From positions 186,001 through 250,000 of the forward strand of contig JADKEK010000005.1 of NCBI GenBank assembly GCA_016718035.1: 64,000 nt of DNA. Direction: 5' to 3'. Position 1 is the first letter of the stretch, and each line of letters begins with the position of its first letter. The stretch comes from Bacteroidota bacterium (GTDB lineage Bacteria > Bacteroidota > Bacteroidia > Chitinophagales > BACL12). The notes below the pieces were generated by a model that saw only the letters and a program-made list of their open reading frames with translations, did no database searches and was not told the DNA's origin. The position numbers and the translations under genes are program-made. Shown one piece after another: positions 60,944 to 64,000 of the stretch.

Positions 60944-62338
60944 TTAATTACCTTGAATTACATCCAAAGCTTTTTCCAAAATTACATCTCTTCCTTCAAC
61001 CAAATTTGTTATTGTTGGATGAACAACATAGTCCGGAATTAAACCCCTGCCTGCATTTGGAATAGATTCGTTAATAGCAAAACGTTTGGTGGTAAGTTCA
61101 AATTGGATTTGTGTATTTGGCAGTGTAAGTGATTTAGTATTGGCATTTAAACTATAAATACTGCCACCTGTTTCTTCTCCTATAAACAAGGCACGATTAT
61201 TTCTTTTTAGTGTTGAAGCAAAAAGTCCGGAGTTGGAAAAGCTACCACCATTTGTTAATACATACACTTTTCCGGTATATATTTCTTTGCGTATTTTATT
61301 AGATTTCGAGTTTTCGCCACTTGTTTTTTTATATCTACTGTTTCCGGCATCAAGTGCAGGGTTGGATACTTTATAATAATTATCAACTAAATTGAAAGTG
61401 GTATCCAGTAGATAGGATAATACATGTTTACTGTTATTCATATTACCACCCTGATTATCTCTAATATCAATAATTAAATGTTGTATATTGAATAAAAAAA
61501 TACTGTCGAAGCAACTATCAATTGTTTTTCTGAGTTTTTGATGATAGGTGTTTTTCAAAACGGCTTCATCCCAGTCTTTAATTTTCATTATGGCAATACT
61601 ATGAATAGTATCAAGTGTAAATACAACTGCTGTACCCGGTTTTTGGTCGTAAGTACGTGTGAAAGAACGGTTGGGGTAACGTTTGGTTCTGTTTTCAAAT
61701 ATCTCCTCTTTTGAGCTTCCGGTAATCGTGGTTTGTTGAACACTACCGTTGGCGTTAATATATTGTATTTCAAAAGCAGGCGGATGGTTATAGAAATAAC
61801 TAAAATATTCCATAAACCACCAGTTTAAGGCCCAGCGAGCATATCCATCATTATTGCCATCGCGCATCATGCCATTGAGCAAAGTGTTTAAAATAGTTGC
61901 TGCGGAAACGCCATTGATAGTAATAATTTCTGAGCCGTTTGGAATTTTATCTTCAGGTAAATAATTAAGTTCAACATATAATTTCTCGCCGGAATTAAAC
62001 ATCCTAAATGGCAAAAACAATGAGTCTGTATTTGATTTTTCGAGATATACTGAAGGCGGTAATAACATGGTATGCCCATCTTTTATTGTGCTAAGTATAG
62101 GTGAAATATGTCCATAAAATTGAATTGCCGACATTGAATCGGGCAATGTTGCTTTCATTTGATTGAGGGTGATATTTATTTCTTCAAGTGATGCATAAGT
62201 ATCTAACCCAGAATGTTTTTCGAATAGTTGGGTTTGGAGGAAATTGATATCAGTGGTAAGTTCAGCGCGCGTGTAATTTTGGGCATTAATCGAAAGAAAT
62301 ATAATGTTTAAAAATACAACTAGTATGTATTTATTCAT
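60944..62338 (-). CDS. Secreted S41-family peptidase, second copy
   Basis: A 464-residue protein with signal peptide (YILVVFLNIIFLSINAQ) and a C-terminal S41 domain (about 240-450): SIAIMKIKDWDEAVLKNTYH, QHLIIDIRDNQGGNMNNSKH, GKVYVLTNGGSFSNSGLFAS (the catalytic serine lies in this segment) and LFIGEETGGSIYSLNA. The N-terminal part has the same YTRAELTTDINFLQTQLFEKHSG layout as the gene at 42719 (YSQKISREEAQADVTFLQEA), so the two are paralogues. Followed by the acid-rich T9SS protein gene on the same strand, 24 bp upstream. Confidence 0.88.
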   Translation of the reverse strand: MNKYILVVFLNIIFLSINAQNYTRAELTTDINFLQTQLFEKHSGLDTYASLEEINITLNQMKATLPDSMSAIQFYGHISPILSTIKDGHTMLLPPSVYLEKSNTDSLFLPFRMFNSGEKLYVELNYLPEDKIPNGSEIITINGVSAATILNTLLNGMMRDGNNDGYARWALNWWFMEYFSYFYNHPPAFEIQYINANGSVQQTTITGSSKEEIFENRTKRYPNRSFTRTYDQKPGTAVVFTLDTIHSIAIMKIKDWDEAVLKNTYHQKLRKTIDSCFDSIFLFNIQHLIIDIRDNQGGNMNNSKHVLSYLLDTTFNLVDNYYKVSNPALDAGNSRYKKTSGENSKSNKIRKEIYTGKVYVLTNGGSFSNSGLFASTLKRNNRALFIGEETGGSIYSLNANTKSLTLPNTQIQFELTTKRFAINESIPNAGRGLIPDYVVHPTITNLVEGRDVILEKALDVIQGN

Positions 62339-62362
62339 TGTTGATAGATTTAATTACTTGTG

Positions 62363-63727
62363 TTAATTTAATACTGATATTTGCACTGATTGTTTTTCAC
62401 AAGTTGGTTTTATTAAAACTACATTATATATCCCATTGGGAAGATGTGCAACTGAAATAGTAGCGTTAGTTTGATAATTTTCAACATATGCTACTTCCTG
62501 GCCAAACATGTTTATTATACTTACTGAAATTGTCGAGGACAACAAATTGCCGATTTGAATACTTGCATTTGCCGGATTAGGAAATACCACAATTTCCGGT
62601 AAACTATTTTCCTGATGAATAGCATTCGGTCCATTGATATTGCGCACATACCAAGGGTCAATATCAAACTCATCTTCCGGATGTTCGATATTATGATAAG
62701 CCAAAACAAATGCAATATCACCATTAATGGCAATAGATGGTTCACCTATTGCAAGCGCATTACCTTTTGAAATCAATAACTGTTCATTTGTCCAACTATC
62801 CCAATTATTTGGTATAGATTGTTTCATGCGATAAATATCAAAATTGCGAGAATAATATAAGTAGGTTCCACTGCCATCGGTATGTAATTGTGGATGTTCA
62901 ATGTGGCCGGTAGCATTGTTAATGCTGGTCATTGTAACAGGTGTTTCCCAGGTTTCGCCATCATTGTAACTAAATGCATACATAAAATCTCTTAAACTGG
63001 CATCAACATATTTTTCATACACCAATAATAAGGTATCGGAATTATTAATTCTTCTTAATACGGGATTATCAACTATAAATTCACCTGCAGCAGAATTAAT
63101 TGGCTCCGGTAAAAGAACAGCTGATGCAATATTATCAGGGTTTGCATTGGTGTTGTTTATCATCGAGATATCACCGGGTCCTGTAAATAAAAAATGGTCA
63201 ACTTCATTAGGATTATCAGCCGATTGTAATGGAAATGGCCCGCCTTCAATTTGTCCGGGTCTTGCCATATCGGATAATACCCAGTTTTCAAATTCATCAT
63301 TAATATTATCTCGATGAGCGTACAAAATATCCAGATTCATAATAGTATCGCAACCAAAATAATTAAATGCCATATCCATACCATACGTTTCGGCATAAGG
63401 GCGAATAAATTGAGTGCTTCCTATCGTTTCACAAACCGGTAAACCGGGGTTTGAGGCAATATAGGTAAACCAGGAAAGTAAATCGGCAGGTGCGTATAAG
63501 GTATACAGATTTAATCCATCTGCTGAAATCTGCAAACCATCTTCCCAGCCATAGGAATTTAGTGGTTGGCGATATGGGGTGCCTAAAATATCTTCAAATT
63601 CAGGGGACACTACAACATAAGTGTTGTTTTTAACACTATCCCAAATTTCAACGGGATCGGTTAGTTGTGCCTGAATGGAGGAAAGTGAGAGGCCGCAAAG
63701 GCTTAGACTGAGTATCAATTTGTTCAT
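62363..63727 (-). CDS. T9SS-exported BNR/sialidase-like propeller protein
   Basis: A 454-residue secreted protein with signal peptide (LILSLSLCGLSLSSIQAQ). The middle carries propeller-like repeats with Asp-box-like elements (SYNDGETWETPVTMTSINNA around residue 270) and strands such as GTYLYYSRNFDIYRMKQSIP and NGDIAFVLAYHNIEHPEDEF. The last 75 residues (ENSLPEIVVFPNPANASIQI, ISIINMFGQEVAYVENYQTN) are a T9SS sorting domain. Not assigned to a specific glycosidase; the propeller could bind or cut glycans. Confidence 0.8.
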   Translation of the reverse strand: MNKLILSLSLCGLSLSSIQAQLTDPVEIWDSVKNNTYVVVSPEFEDILGTPYRQPLNSYGWEDGLQISADGLNLYTLYAPADLLSWFTYIASNPGLPVCETIGSTQFIRPYAETYGMDMAFNYFGCDTIMNLDILYAHRDNINDEFENWVLSDMARPGQIEGGPFPLQSADNPNEVDHFLFTGPGDISMINNTNANPDNIASAVLLPEPINSAAGEFIVDNPVLRRINNSDTLLLVYEKYVDASLRDFMYAFSYNDGETWETPVTMTSINNATGHIEHPQLHTDGSGTYLYYSRNFDIYRMKQSIPNNWDSWTNEQLLISKGNALAIGEPSIAINGDIAFVLAYHNIEHPEDEFDIDPWYVRNINGPNAIHQENSLPEIVVFPNPANASIQIGNLLSSTISVSIINMFGQEVAYVENYQTNATISVAHLPNGIYNVVLIKPTCEKQSVQISVLN

Positions 63728-63749
63728 ACATTAAAAATAAACAAAATTG

Positions 63750-64000
63750 TTATTTAAATATAACAAAACGTTTATACCAGTCTTTTCGCATGCACGGACG
63801 TTCAATTAACACATAAAAAATAGTGGATATGAATAGAACGGCTAACAGGATAATTACACAATACAAAATAATATTAGCATATACATTACCAAAAACCGTT
63901 TTGGCGATAATAATATTGCCCACAAGACTTATAATGGGGTAATGCAATAAGTAAATACTATAACACATTCCACCAATATTTGTTACCCATGTTTTTTTCA
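63750..64000 (-). CDS. Acyltransferase family 3, C-terminal end (cut by window edge)
   Basis: The frame is open to the end of the window. It reads KTWVTNIGGMCYSIYLLHYP, then VGNIIIAKTVFGNVYANI, then VIILLAVLFISTIFYVLIER and PCMRKDWYKRFVIFK, ending at 63750. This is the last membrane helices and the positively charged C-terminus of an acyltransferase-3 (OafA/YrhL-type) protein, with the conserved (S/T)YSIYLLHYP. These enzymes O-acylate surface glycans or peptidoglycan. Confidence 0.85.
   Translation of the reverse strand, partial: KKTWVTNIGGMCYSIYLLHYPIISLVGNIIIAKTVFGNVYANIILYCVIILLAVLFISTIFYVLIERPCMRKDWYKRFVIFK

Overview
This window is a chromosomal segment of a member of the Bacteroidota, probably of the Chitinophagales/Saprospirales side of the phylum. 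The signs are: low-GC DNA; seven secreted proteins with a C-terminal type IX secretion (T9SS) sorting domain (one only after repairing a frameshift); many promoters of the Bacteroidota type (TAnnTTTG, sometimes with an upstream TTG); futalosine-pathway menaquinone synthesis (mqnC); and the Bacteroidota form of RecQ. I see no phage, plasmid or CRISPR locus and no complete insertion sequence. The only mobile-type genes are an IS200-like/RAYT transposase and a GIY-YIG nuclease lodged beside a tRNA.

Layout. 0-7 kb: end of an unknown gene, a MORN-repeat protein, a DUF421 membrane protein, a frameshifted TraB/GumN-like gene, comB and gcvT, then lpxD-like and ridA. 7.1-9.5 kb: a three-gene minus-strand operon (GyrI-like, VOC, VOC) in which every gene is broken, divergent from an intact GlxA/AraC-type regulator. 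9.5-10.1 kb: a tRNA with anticodon CAT, a GIY-YIG gene, and a duplicated, interrupted 3' half of the same tRNA. 10.1-13.2 kb: mqnC, an outer-membrane beta-barrel and an amidohydrolase that could be the aminodeoxyfutalosine deaminase. 13.5-20 kb: a TetR-TolC-adaptor-RND efflux operon closed by a strong terminator. 20-30.6 kb: small secreted proteins and lipoproteins, T9SS cargo, urocanate hydratase and a helical-repeat orphan. 30.8-36.4 kb: RAYT with a REP-like palindrome, an SPFH/PH/ribbon-helix-helix operon, an overlapping transaminase/omega-amidase pair, and mannose-1-phosphate guanylyltransferase. 36.6-48.6 kb: recQ, scpA, a T9SS-targeted cytochrome c/copper monooxygenase, a YbhN-type flippase, an S41 peptidase, kbl and a 1055-residue repeat adhesin. 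48.6-64 kb, almost all on the minus strand: two tandem penicillin-binding-type hydrolases, a LysM lytic transglycosylase, gatA, tatA, a repeat-rich intergenic region, an 822-residue orphan, DUF1801, two more T9SS propeller proteins, a second S41 peptidase, and the end of an acyltransferase.

Two themes deserve attention. First, at least seven single-base indels and one in-frame stop interrupt otherwise recognisable genes (TraB-like, VOC1, VOC2 twice, GyrI-like stop, a lipoprotein, recQ and the Cu-monooxygenase). At least three lie in runs of six A or T, so residual consensus error from long-read sequencing is the simplest explanation for most. The clustering of four lesions within 1.3 kb of the GyrI/VOC operon could also be real decay. 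Second, there is a layer of small palindromic DNA: an identical 18-bp palindrome sits inside the tRNA remnant and inside one copy of an intergenic repeat, as if it were a tiny insertable element. Several promoter -7 boxes end only 4-5 nt before the start codon, which predicts leaderless messages.
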